A stretch of 64,000 nucleotides of DNA from an uncultured Eubacteriales bacterium. GTDB lineage: Bacteria > Bacillota > Clostridia > Christensenellales > CAG-314. This document shows positions 9,619 to 17,750 of the stretch, in pieces. The notes under the pieces are model-generated. The model did no database searches. It was given only the letters and a program-made list of their open reading frames with translations, and had not been told where the DNA came from. The position numbers were made by a program, and so were the translations under genes. The first letter of the stretch is position 1; every line of letters starts with the position of its first letter. The stretch is from the NCBI GenBank assembly GCA_948938605.1, contig CARAIG010000057.1:1-64000 (forward strand), in the 5' to 3' direction.

Positions 9619-9669
9619 AAGCGAATAAAGCAGTTACAAAACGCCGCTTATTACAAGGAGGAACAATTT

Positions 9670-11163
9670 ATGAAACGTAAAATAGTAGCAATCGCCGTAT
9701 CTATGTGTATGGTCGTAGCGGTGTGCGTAGGTCTTTGCGCGTGCAATCCTACCGAACAAAAAGCCGTCTCTTACGTAAGTATGGATATTAATCCGTCAAT
9801 CGAAATGACGTTGGATTCGCACAACAAAGTGTTAAGCGTACGCGGCGCCAACGAAGACGGGCAAGTGCTTTTGTACGGCGAAGCCGATATAGTAGGGCTT
9901 GACGTCGAAAAAGCAGTTGCCAAAATTACCGAACTTGCAGTTGAATACGGGTATTTGGACGACGGAAACAAAGTTGTGCAAACCAACGTTGTTGCGGACA
10001 AGGGTGCAGAAGAAATTTTGTCTAAGGTCAATGCAAAAATCACCGCAACGGCACAAAACCTTAATATGTCGGTGACGTGCGACGGCGCAAACGCGTTTTC
10101 CCTTGCACGTAAGCTGGACAACTTAAAAAAGGATTATCCCGATAACGCAGCAATTCAAGCGCTCACTCCCGCAAAACTCAAACTTGTAGTGTCCGCTTCC
10201 GAAACGGGCGAAATTTCCGTTGAAGCGGCGGCGGAACTCGACACTGCCGAGCTTGTCGAAATGGTATCGAATGCGCACTCGCAAATGAAGGAGTATTCTA
10301 CCGCGGCGTATAACAAAGCCAAGACCGTTGCGGAAGATACGTTTGAAAAACTCAAAGCCGAAGCGGTCGACAGCGTTTACACAACTTATTTTGTTGCGCA
10401 TCACGCGCTCGAATCGTACTATGCGTTTGCTTATCAAGGTTACAAACTGAGCGCAGTGGCAACAAACGCCGTTGCCGACGTTATGTTCTATGCCGAGCAA
10501 GCGTGCGGCCGTCCGCTGAACGAACAGCAAATAGTCGCTGTAAGTCAAGCGTTGGGCTTGGGCGACAATGTTGACGTCCTTAAAAACAGTCAAGGCGAAA
10601 TTACGGTAAACAGTATCGAAGCGTACGCCGACAAGATGTTTAAAAATAGCGAATTGAACGCCGAACTCGAACAATTAAAAGAACGTTTAACCCAAGCGCT
10701 TAACGAAGCGGAATCGGCTATTCAAGCGGAAATTGACAAGTTTAACGAAAAGTATCAAGCGGAACTCGAACAAATCCGCGATACGATTAAAGCCGCTGCG
10801 GATAGCATTCAAACGTTTATCAGCGGTCTTTTGCCCGACGAAACCAAACGTCAAATCGAGTCCGTGGTGAACAATATGACGGATATTGTAAATGAAATTG
10901 CAAATATAATAGCGGACGGTAAAATCACGGCCGACGAAGTACGTAACCTTGCAAATAAACTCGGCGACAAATCGGTTGCAGCCCGTAAAGTTGCGGACAG
11001 CATTTTAACCGACGCCGAACGCGACGAAATTGCTCGATTGCAAGCAAAAACGGAGGAAAAACTTGCAAACGCCAAAAATCAAATGGACGAAGCAATTGCA
11101 AAGGCGCAAGCAGACGCTCAGGCTTATTTGCAGCAATTGAAAGACGCGCGTACAAGCAAATAA
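9670..11163 (+). CDS. Lipoprotein with RsgI-like Asn-Pro domain and coiled-coil tail
   Basis: 497 aa from ATG 9670, chosen because AAGGAGG lies 9 nt upstream; an earlier in-frame start at 9556 lacks a ribosome site and would bury the signal peptide. Residues 1-25 are a lipoprotein signal ending LCAC (lipid Cys25). Residues about 35-145 are an RsgI-like middle domain, closer to consensus than in the preceding gene: 'YVSMDINPSIEMTLD' with Asn41-Pro42, 'VRGANEDGQVLL', 'EYGYLDD'. Residues about 330-497 are Glu/Ala/Lys-rich and predicted coiled coil. It has no cytoplasmic part, so it cannot itself be an anti-sigma factor. It may compete with, sense for, or modulate the membrane anti-sigma; this is inference. 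Confidence 0.85.
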   Translation: MKRKIVAIAVSMCMVVAVCVGLCACNPTEQKAVSYVSMDINPSIEMTLDSHNKVLSVRGANEDGQVLLYGEADIVGLDVEKAVAKITELAVEYGYLDDGNKVVQTNVVADKGAEEILSKVNAKITATAQNLNMSVTCDGANAFSLARKLDNLKKDYPDNAAIQALTPAKLKLVVSASETGEISVEAAAELDTAELVEMVSNAHSQMKEYSTAAYNKAKTVAEDTFEKLKAEAVDSVYTTYFVAHHALESYYAFAYQGYKLSAVATNAVADVMFYAEQACGRPLNEQQIVAVSQALGLGDNVDVLKNSQGEITVNSIEAYADKMFKNSELNAELEQLKERLTQALNEAESAIQAEIDKFNEKYQAELEQIRDTIKAAADSIQTFISGLLPDETKRQIESVVNNMTDIVNEIANIIADGKITADEVRNLANKLGDKSVAARKVADSILTDAERDEIARLQAKTEEKLANAKNQMDEAIAKAQADAQAYLQQLKDARTSK

Positions 11164-11176
11164 CTAAAAATTATGT

Positions 11177-11210
11177 AACGGCAAGGCTTAGGTCTTGCCG
11201 TTATTTTTGT
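11177..11210 (+). terminator. Intrinsic terminator of the sigma unit
   Basis: AACGGCAAG / CTTGCCGTT perfect 9-bp arms, 8-nt loop, then ATTTTTGTCTTTT. Confidence 0.9.
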
Positions 11211-11244
11211 CTTTTATTTTGTTGTCGTCGGAGTTAATCATTTG

Positions 11245-11273
11245 TTGACAACTATTGCGAATTTTGATATATT
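11245..11273 (+). promoter_or_regulatory. Promoter giving a leaderless PHP mRNA
   Basis: TTGACA (11245-11250), 17-nt spacer, TATATT (11268-11273). The expected start (+7) is at about 11280, the A of the ATG. No Shine-Dalgarno lies before that ATG. Confidence 0.7.
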
Positions 11274-11279
11274 TTGTAT

Positions 11280-12098
11280 ATGAAATGCGATTTACACATA
11301 CACTCAACTTGTTCGGACGGAATTTTTCCGCCGACTAAATTAGTCGATATGGCAAGCGAACGCGGTTTGGACTGTATTGCAATTACCGATCATGATACGG
11401 TTGCAGGCGTTGCGCAAGCACAGGCGCGCGCAAACGAATTGGGTATAAAATACGTCGTCGGCGCCGAACTGTCCAGTGTGCAGGACTGTCGAGACGTTCA
11501 TATACTTGTTTACAATATAGATGTCAACGCCGACGGGTTTGCCCGCGAGATGAGCGAAATTGCCGATATGCGTAACAAGCGTAACATTGCCATAGTAAAT
11601 AAACTTGCCGAGTACGGCATAAAAATCGACTTGGACAAACTTAAAGAGCAATTCCCTGCGGTAGGGCGTGCGGTAATTGCACGTGAGATTGTGCGTTTGG
11701 GTTTTTGCAAAGACGTCCCCGAAGTGTTCGACAAATACATAGGCGTCGATAAATGTTGCTTTGTCCAAACCCGTAGGCTTACGCCCGTCGAAGCTATACA
11801 GTTCGGCTTGCGTTACGGCGGTTTGCCCGTACTCGCCCACCCCAAACAATTGCGCTTTGCAAATAATGCGCAATTCGAACAATTTGTAAAACCTTTAATT
11901 AAAGCGGGGCTTGCAGGTATCGAAGCGCAGTATTTTACACACAATATGGTAGAGCGCAACTATTACGGCAAAATAGCCAAAAGATACAGGCTTATCTCTA
12001 CCGGCGGAAGCGATTTTCACGACTATACACACGGCGTGGAATTAGGTACTAAAAGCTTTTCGCCAAGCGGATATACTCGTAAAATATTAGGTATATGA
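11280..12098 (+). CDS. PHP-domain phosphoesterase (YciV/TrpH-like)
   Basis: 272 aa. PHP metal-binding motifs are plain: 'DLHIHSTCSDG' near the N-terminus (residues 4-14), 'ITDHDT' near 36-41, 'GAELS' near 61-65, a 'LAHPKQ' segment near 188 and 'GGSDFH' near 243-248. These supply the His/Asp/Glu ligands of the trinuclear metal site. The closest known group hydrolyses 3'-5' nucleoside bisphosphates or 5' ends of short RNA; the exact substrate is not determined by the sequence. The start is ATG 11280 rather than the upstream TTG at 11274, because the metal motif begins four residues in and the promoter places transcription start here. It overlaps the VanW gene by ATGA. Confidence 0.9.
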   Translation: MKCDLHIHSTCSDGIFPPTKLVDMASERGLDCIAITDHDTVAGVAQAQARANELGIKYVVGAELSSVQDCRDVHILVYNIDVNADGFAREMSEIADMRNKRNIAIVNKLAEYGIKIDLDKLKEQFPAVGRAVIAREIVRLGFCKDVPEVFDKYIGVDKCCFVQTRRLTPVEAIQFGLRYGGLPVLAHPKQLRFANNAQFEQFVKPLIKAGLAGIEAQYFTHNMVERNYYGKIAKRYRLISTGGSDFHDYTHGVELGTKSFSPSGYTRKILGI

Positions 12099-13408
12099 AA
12101 AACATTAAATTAATCACAATTATATTTGCGCTCGCAGTAATTATTGCGGGCGTTTTTGTTACTTCGTTATCTGTTAACGCTTACGCCGAACAATCGTCTA
12201 AGCCTTGGAACGTCGATGTGACCGTAACGCACAACGGCAACTCTTGCAATTACGATTTGAGTAAAAATATAGTCGATGTCAAGGACGAAGCGGACGCAAG
12301 GGGCTTTTATTTGGGTTGTAAAGGCAAAAGGATGTTAGCGGACAATTTGTTGAGCATAGGGCTTGACAGCGTTGCTGTCTACGAATATCTACTGCCAAAC
12401 TTCAAACAAATAACAAAACATTTTGCTTATGTTAAGCGCGAAAAAATCGATTCCGAAGTGAACTTCAACTCGCAGGGGTTTACTTATTCCGACAGTCAAG
12501 ACGGAATAGAAATCGACGTTGACAAACTTTTTGATTTGTTAATATCTTCATGCGGCAAACATATTGAAATACTGTTGCCGTTAACAATCGACAAGGCTGT
12601 AACTAAAACGGAATTGAAAAAGTATACGGTAAAAAAAGGCAGTTTTACAACTACGTATTACAACAGCGGCGAAAACCGCAGTTATAATATCGCATTGGCA
12701 ACAAAGTCGCTCAACGGCGTGACGGTGCGCCCGAACGAAACTTTTTCCTTTAACGGCGTTGTGGGCGAAAGGAGCGAAAAAAACGGCTACAAAAATGCCA
12801 AAGTAATAATGGACGGCGCGTATACCGACGGCATTGGCGGCGGGGTTTGTCAAGTGTCGACGACGTTATATAACGCTTTGCTTATTGCAGGTTTTATCCC
12901 AAAGGCAAGCCAACACAGTCTTGTGTCGAGTTACGTAATGGCGGGGTTCGACGCAATGGTTGCATACGGTTCGACCGATTTGACTTTTGTCAACAACACT
13001 AATCGCAACATTTATATTCAAGGTAAAACGCAAGGTAAAACGGTGACGTTTACGATTTACGGCGAGGCTAACGAATATCAAATTAAACGGGAAAACGTTG
13101 AAGAACGAACTCCTTACTCGGTAAAGGAAATAGTGGATAAAATCAAATATCCCGATTTAATTTACACTGACCAAACCAAAGTAATAACAAACGGAAGCGA
13201 CGGCGTAAAAACAAAGTCCTACTTAAAGTACTACAAAGACGGACAGCTTGTCGCTACTAAACTGATACGCAGTAACAACTATAAAAAGGTGGACAAAGTA
13301 ATTGCGCGCGGGTATTGTGACCGCCCTGTAACAGACGAAAATGTTAATCCGCTTTTAAAATTAAATGGCGTTGCCGTTTGCAAGGCGGCAAACGGAAGTT
13401 TTTTGTAA
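12095..13408 (+). CDS. VanW-family exported protein
   Basis: 437 aa. An N-terminal hydrophobic segment (residues about 5-30) is a signal peptide or anchor. Residues about 165-300 are the VanW domain: 'YNIALATKSLNGVTVRPNETFSFN', 'GERSEKNGYKNA' and the hallmark 'GGGVCQVSTTLYNALLIAG'. The C-terminal third has 'YSVKEIVDKIKYPD'-like sequence, resembling the G5-linked tails found in Clostridia VanW proteins. VanW has no settled biochemical role; it occurs at some vancomycin-resistance loci, but here there are no other van genes, so a resistance function should not be assumed. Translationally coupled to the PHP gene. Confidence 0.92.
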   Translation: MKNIKLITIIFALAVIIAGVFVTSLSVNAYAEQSSKPWNVDVTVTHNGNSCNYDLSKNIVDVKDEADARGFYLGCKGKRMLADNLLSIGLDSVAVYEYLLPNFKQITKHFAYVKREKIDSEVNFNSQGFTYSDSQDGIEIDVDKLFDLLISSCGKHIEILLPLTIDKAVTKTELKKYTVKKGSFTTTYYNSGENRSYNIALATKSLNGVTVRPNETFSFNGVVGERSEKNGYKNAKVIMDGAYTDGIGGGVCQVSTTLYNALLIAGFIPKASQHSLVSSYVMAGFDAMVAYGSTDLTFVNNTNRNIYIQGKTQGKTVTFTIYGEANEYQIKRENVEERTPYSVKEIVDKIKYPDLIYTDQTKVITNGSDGVKTKSYLKYYKDGQLVATKLIRSNNYKKVDKVIARGYCDRPVTDENVNPLLKLNGVAVCKAANGSFL

Positions 13409-13429
13409 AAAAATTTTTACTTTAATTCA

Positions 13430-13458
13430 TTGCTTTATCACGTAATATTTAGTATAAT
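13430..13458 (+). promoter_or_regulatory. Promoter of dnaB
   Basis: TTGCTT (13430-13435), 17 nt, TATAAT (13453-13458); start near 13465, giving an 84-nt leader that contains a terminator-like hairpin. Confidence 0.6.
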
Positions 13459-13483
13459 TGATTTGTAATATATCTGCAAAAAA

Positions 13484-13524
13484 ACGGCGCGCTTTGCAAA
13501 ATCAGGCTCGCGACCGTCTTTTTT
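13484..13524 (+). terminator. Terminator-like hairpin in the dnaB leader
   Basis: ACGGCGCG pairs with CGCG(A)CCGT, one bulged A, followed by CTTTTTT. It sits after the dnaB promoter and before the AAAGGAGG site, so it may end VanW transcripts and also attenuate dnaB. Confidence 0.6.
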
Positions 13525-13548
13525 GCGTATTTGTACAAAGGAGGCATT

Positions 13549-15120
13549 ATGCCAACCAAAAAGGAAACCACTGCAACGTCAAAGCCTACGGCAAGCACAA
13601 GCAAGGTAGTCAACTTGCCTACTATGCCCAACAGCGTCGAAGCGGAACAAAATATTTTGTTTTGCATAATGCGCAACCCCGCAATGCAATTGGAAATTAT
13701 TTCCAAATTGACCGAAGACGACTTTTACCAACAAAGTCACGCTGTTATTTTTGCGGCAATGAAGGAAATTTCCCGCCGTTCGCATAAGGTAGGGGAGGAT
13801 AATCAAGCAAATACCGTAAACTTTACAACGGTAGTGGACTGCTTGCGCAGGCAAGGCAAACTTACGCAAGTAGGTGACATCGATTATATTTTGAAGTTGA
13901 ACGAACTGCTGCCTTCTGCCGCCAAGTATGACGAATACATATCAATCGTCAAGCGTGCGTCCGTTATGCGCAAACTTATCAGTATCTGCGGCGAAGTTAC
14001 CAAACGCGCCTATTCGGCAGACTCTGCCGAAGACGTAATCACTTACGCCGAAGAAGAAATATTCAGTTTGTCCCAACGCGACGCTAACAGCGGACTTGTG
14101 TCCTTTGCGGACGAAACGGCGCGCGCAATGATTAAAATCAACGACCGCTTTGTAAATCCCGATGCAAGCCGCGGCATTATGACGGGCTTCCGCCGTTTTG
14201 ACAATATGACCAACGGTTTGCACGGCGGCGAATTGATAGTGCTTGCCGCCCGCCCCGGCGTAGGTAAATCTACAATGGCAATGAACATAGTGGAAAACGT
14301 AGCCAAACAAGGCAAGACCGTCGCCGTTTACAGCTTGGAAATGTCCAATCAGCAAATCGTCGAACGTCTGTTGTCCAGTATGTCAACCGTTCCCCTTAAA
14401 TTTATCAAAAACGGACAATTGCCCAATGCCGAAAGCGACATTGCAAGGTTGCGTATTGCACAGGACATCATATGTTCGTCTATGCAGTTGTACGGCAACG
14501 ACTACGCAAATATCCGTCCTTCGGAAATTTCGTCGCAATGCCGCAGGCTTAAAGCGCAGCACGGGCTTGACTTAATAGTAATCGACTACATTCAGTTAAT
14601 GAACAGCGACGCTAAGGATTCGAACCAAGGCAGACAGCAGGAAGTTGCGGCAATCACACGTGCGCTAAAACTTATCGCTAAGGAACTTAACGTTCCCGTT
14701 ATAGCGTTGTCGCAGTTAAAGCGCGAAGCGGAAATCCGCAACATCAAGGGGGACAAGGGCGCAGGCAGCAGCGAACCGGTATTGTCCGACTTGCGCGAAT
14801 CGGGCGCAATCGAACAGGACGCCGACATCGTTTTGTTTATCCACAAGGAACAGGACGCAACAACCGGTGCGGACAAACACAGCCTTATCGTTGCTAAGCA
14901 CCGTAACGGCGAATTAGGCACAATCCCCATTTCGATGATAGGCGCAATTGTTCGTTTCGTAGACGAATATTACGAATACCAGCGTAATGTCGAAACGGCA
15001 AAACCTGCCGAAACCGAACCCCAGCAAACCGAAATGTATTCGGAAGAAAGCGACGACGGCGACGGATTCATCGTTTCGAACGACGTTGACGGCGACGACA
15101 ATGACGACGGAAATAATTAA
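13549..15120 (+). CDS. dnaB: Replicative DNA helicase DnaB
   Basis: 523 aa from ATG 13549, fixed by AAAGGAGG 5 nt upstream (an in-frame TTG at 13531 is before that site). The N-terminal primase-interacting domain runs about 25-130 ('NSVEAEQNILFCIMRNPA'). The RecA-like helicase domain follows, with Walker A RPGVGKST around residues 235-242, Walker B-type 'LIVIDYIQLM' near 345, 'LSQLKREAE' and 'DLRESGAIEQDADIV'. The C-terminus is a 45-residue acidic Asp/Glu tail that is longer than usual for DnaB. It unwinds DNA as a hexamer at the replication fork. glnS follows 11 nt later, probably in the same transcript. Confidence 0.97.
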   Translation: MPTKKETTATSKPTASTSKVVNLPTMPNSVEAEQNILFCIMRNPAMQLEIISKLTEDDFYQQSHAVIFAAMKEISRRSHKVGEDNQANTVNFTTVVDCLRRQGKLTQVGDIDYILKLNELLPSAAKYDEYISIVKRASVMRKLISICGEVTKRAYSADSAEDVITYAEEEIFSLSQRDANSGLVSFADETARAMIKINDRFVNPDASRGIMTGFRRFDNMTNGLHGGELIVLAARPGVGKSTMAMNIVENVAKQGKTVAVYSLEMSNQQIVERLLSSMSTVPLKFIKNGQLPNAESDIARLRIAQDIICSSMQLYGNDYANIRPSEISSQCRRLKAQHGLDLIVIDYIQLMNSDAKDSNQGRQQEVAAITRALKLIAKELNVPVIALSQLKREAEIRNIKGDKGAGSSEPVLSDLRESGAIEQDADIVLFIHKEQDATTGADKHSLIVAKHRNGELGTIPISMIGAIVRFVDEYYEYQRNVETAKPAETEPQQTEMYSEESDDGDGFIVSNDVDGDDNDDGNN

Positions 15121-15131
15121 AAAGGTATATT

Positions 15132-16769
15132 ATGAGCGAATTTAAAAATTTTATCGAAGATATAATAGATAACGACTTGGCAACGGGTAAGGTTAAAACG
15201 GTATGCACGCGTTTCCCGCCTGAGCCTAACGGTTACCTGCATATAGGTCACGCCAAAAGTTTGTGCATCAACTTCGGCATAAAGCAAAAGTACAACGGCA
15301 AATGCAACTTGCGTTTTGACGACACCAACCCCAGCAAGGAAGATACCGAATATGTCGAAAGCATAAAAAGCGACATCGAGTGGTTGGGCTTTAAGTGGGA
15401 CAAACTGCTTTTTGCAAGCGACTACTTCGACGTTATGTTCGATTGCGCGGTAAAACTTATTAAAAAAGGTCTTGCGTACGTTTCGGACGAAACGGCGGAA
15501 GAAATACGCCTTCGTCGCGGTACGCTTACCGAACCGGGACAGGAAAGTCCCTACCGTAACCGCAGCGTAGACGAAAACTTAAAATTGTTTTACGAAATGC
15601 GCGACGGCAAGTATCCCGACGGAAGCAAAGTTTTGCGCGCCAAAATAGATATGGCGTCCCCCAACGTTAATATGCGCGATCCGGTAATTTACCGAGTACT
15701 GCACGCTACTCACCACAATACGGGGGATAAATGGTGCATTTACCCGATGTACGACTTTGCTCATCCTATCGAAGATGCGCATGAAGGTATTACGCACTCT
15801 ATTTGCACATTGGAATTCGAAGACCACCGTCCTTTGTACGACTGGGTGGTTAATTCGTGCGACTTCCCCAATCCCAAGCCGCAGCAAATCGAATTTGCCC
15901 GTTTGAATATTACAAATACCATAATGTCCAAACGTTATCTCAAAAAACTTGTAGACGAAGGCAAGGTTATGGGCTGGGACGATCCCCGTATGCCTACGCT
16001 GTCGGGGCTTAGACGTCGCGGCTACCCTGCGGCGGCGCTCAGGGACTTTTGCGAACGTATAGGCGTTGCCAAGGCAAACAGCGAAGTGGAAGAAGCATAC
16101 TTGTGCTCGTGCGTTCGCGACGAACTCAACAAAACCGCCGACCGCGTAATGGCAGTGTTCGATCCGTTAAAAGTAGTGCTTACCAACTACGAAGGAACGG
16201 AAGAACTTACAGTCGAAAACAACCCTAACGCTCAGGAATTGACTTACCGCAAAGTTCCGTTTTCCAAGGTTATCTATATCGATAAATCCGACTTTGCGCT
16301 TGTGCCCCCGCCCAAGTATTACCGTCTTAAACCCGACGGAGTAGTACGTCTTAAAGGCGCGTATATAATTCACTGCGACGACGTTGTTTTAGACGGCAAC
16401 GGCGAAGTTGCGGAATTGCATTGTTCGGTAATACCCAATTCCAAATCGGGCGACGACACCAGCGGCGTTAAGGTCAAGGGCGTAATACAGTGGGTAGACG
16501 CGCAAACGGCAGTGGACGTTACTGTGCGCAAATTGCAAAGTCTGCTTACCGACGTTGTCGACGGCGTGACCGACTTCAACCAACGCTTTAACGAAAATAG
16601 TTTAAAAGTTGTATCCGCTAAGGCGGAAAAGAGCTTGCTCAATGCAAAAGTCGAAGATAAATTCCAGTTTATGCGCGTGGGCTACTACGTGTTGGATAAG
16701 GACAGCAAGGACGGCAAACCGGTATTTAACGAGATTGTCGGTTTAAAGGACGGTTTTAAACCGCAATAA
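15132..16769 (+). CDS. glnS: Glutaminyl-tRNA synthetase
   Basis: 545 aa, full length for bacterial GlnRS (E. coli about 554). The class I signature HIGH appears in 'PPEPNGYLHIGHAKS' (residues 29-43), and the KMSKS equivalent as 'IMSKRYL' near residue 263. Catalytic and anticodon-binding beta-barrel domains follow in normal order. It charges tRNA-Gln directly with glutamine. Many Bacillota lack GlnRS and use GatCAB instead, so its presence here is a lineage marker. A weak AAAGG lies upstream of ATG; the 11-nt gap after dnaB suggests co-transcription. Confidence 0.97.
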   Translation: MSEFKNFIEDIIDNDLATGKVKTVCTRFPPEPNGYLHIGHAKSLCINFGIKQKYNGKCNLRFDDTNPSKEDTEYVESIKSDIEWLGFKWDKLLFASDYFDVMFDCAVKLIKKGLAYVSDETAEEIRLRRGTLTEPGQESPYRNRSVDENLKLFYEMRDGKYPDGSKVLRAKIDMASPNVNMRDPVIYRVLHATHHNTGDKWCIYPMYDFAHPIEDAHEGITHSICTLEFEDHRPLYDWVVNSCDFPNPKPQQIEFARLNITNTIMSKRYLKKLVDEGKVMGWDDPRMPTLSGLRRRGYPAAALRDFCERIGVAKANSEVEEAYLCSCVRDELNKTADRVMAVFDPLKVVLTNYEGTEELTVENNPNAQELTYRKVPFSKVIYIDKSDFALVPPPKYYRLKPDGVVRLKGAYIIHCDDVVLDGNGEVAELHCSVIPNSKSGDDTSGVKVKGVIQWVDAQTAVDVTVRKLQSLLTDVVDGVTDFNQRFNENSLKVVSAKAEKSLLNAKVEDKFQFMRVGYYVLDKDSKDGKPVFNEIVGLKDGFKPQ

Positions 16770-16832
16770 CTTTAAACTCTAAAAAACCAAGTTTCAAAAA
16801 TTGTCTAAATAGCGTTGAATGAGTTTGCGCTA

Positions 16833-16861
16833 TTGACAAATAATAAATAGTAGTATATAAT
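16833..16861 (+). promoter_or_regulatory. Consensus promoter of the zinc-ribbon pair
   Basis: Perfect TTGACA (16833-16838), 17 nt, perfect TATAAT (16856-16861); start near 16868, 30 nt before the ATG. Confidence 0.85.
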
Positions 16862-16897
16862 TTACTGTAAAGTTTTTATAGACAATTAGGTGAAGTA

Positions 16898-17740
16898 ATG
16901 AAAGTATGCAAACATTGCGGGGAAATAAACCCCGGCGATTCGGCGTTTTGCTGTAATTGCGGAAATACTAACTTCATATATCAAGAGGAAGTCACTTGCC
17001 CGCGTTGCGGTACAATTAATGATAAGTCTTTTACGTTTTGCATAGAATGCGGTGAAGACTTAACGCAGCGTCGCGACAATAACGCTCCCGTTGCCGTAGC
17101 TTATGATGCCGACGATACGGTGGAAATGACAACCGTTTCCAACGAAGTGTCCAATTTGTACGGCGGTGCAAGCGTCACTCCTTCCGAAACGTCAAAGTGT
17201 CCCAACTGCGGTGCGGCAGTGCCTTTAACTTCGATCTTCTGCAACCGTTGCGGTACAAGCGTTGCGGATTTGCACGAACACAGGGTTGTTCAGCGCAAGG
17301 TATGTCCGCAATGCGGACGTCCCAATTCGTTGGAGTCGCATTTCTGTTCGTATTGCTTTGCTTCCCTTGCCGAAGCCGAAACGGAAGATATGCAAGTGGT
17401 GCACGACAGTCAGCATTTGGGCGAAATTACCGTACGTCAAGTTATGTTGGAAAGTCCCAACGGCAAAAAATTGCTTTGTCCTAATTGCGGGACGTTAAAC
17501 GACAAGGCGGAAGAGTTTTGCGAAAGCTGCGGACTTAAACTTGCAATGGAAGAACCTAAGTCTTATTGTCCCGAATGCGGCGCGGAAAACCCGATAGACA
17601 GTATATTCTGCACAAAGTGCCGTCACACGTTTATTAATGAACCGTCCGATTCGCAGGATAAATGGACATGCGAATGCGGTCACGCTAACGAAAAAGAAGA
17701 TAAGTATTGTTCTAAATGCGGAAAAAAGAGAAAAAAATAA
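16898..17740 (+). CDS. Multi-zinc-ribbon protein (seven ribbons)
   Basis: 280 aa, with seven CxxC...CxxC zinc ribbons and little else: first ribbon residues 4-22 (CKHCGEINPGDSAFCCNCG), then others near 34-52, 101-119, 139-157, 190-208, 225-243 and 255-277. Linkers between ribbons 2-3 and 4-5 are acidic. No signal peptide or membrane segment. Zinc binding is strongly implied; any nucleic-acid or protein partner is unknown. It lies 10 nt before a second zinc-ribbon gene whose product is a membrane protein, so the two may act together at the membrane. The ribosome site is AGGTGAAG. Confidence 0.88.
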   Translation: MKVCKHCGEINPGDSAFCCNCGNTNFIYQEEVTCPRCGTINDKSFTFCIECGEDLTQRRDNNAPVAVAYDADDTVEMTTVSNEVSNLYGGASVTPSETSKCPNCGAAVPLTSIFCNRCGTSVADLHEHRVVQRKVCPQCGRPNSLESHFCSYCFASLAEAETEDMQVVHDSQHLGEITVRQVMLESPNGKKLLCPNCGTLNDKAEEFCESCGLKLAMEEPKSYCPECGAENPIDSIFCTKCRHTFINEPSDSQDKWTCECGHANEKEDKYCSKCGKKRKK

Positions 17741-17750
17741 GGAGAATCTC

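Noticed and set aside
12095..13408. Vancomycin-resistance locus
   Set aside because: VanW alone is common in Clostridia; no vanH, vanA/B, vanX, vanR or vanS are present.
16833..16861. Phase-variable promoter like that of the giant gene
   Set aside because: The spacer is a normal 17 nt and has no homopolymer of note.
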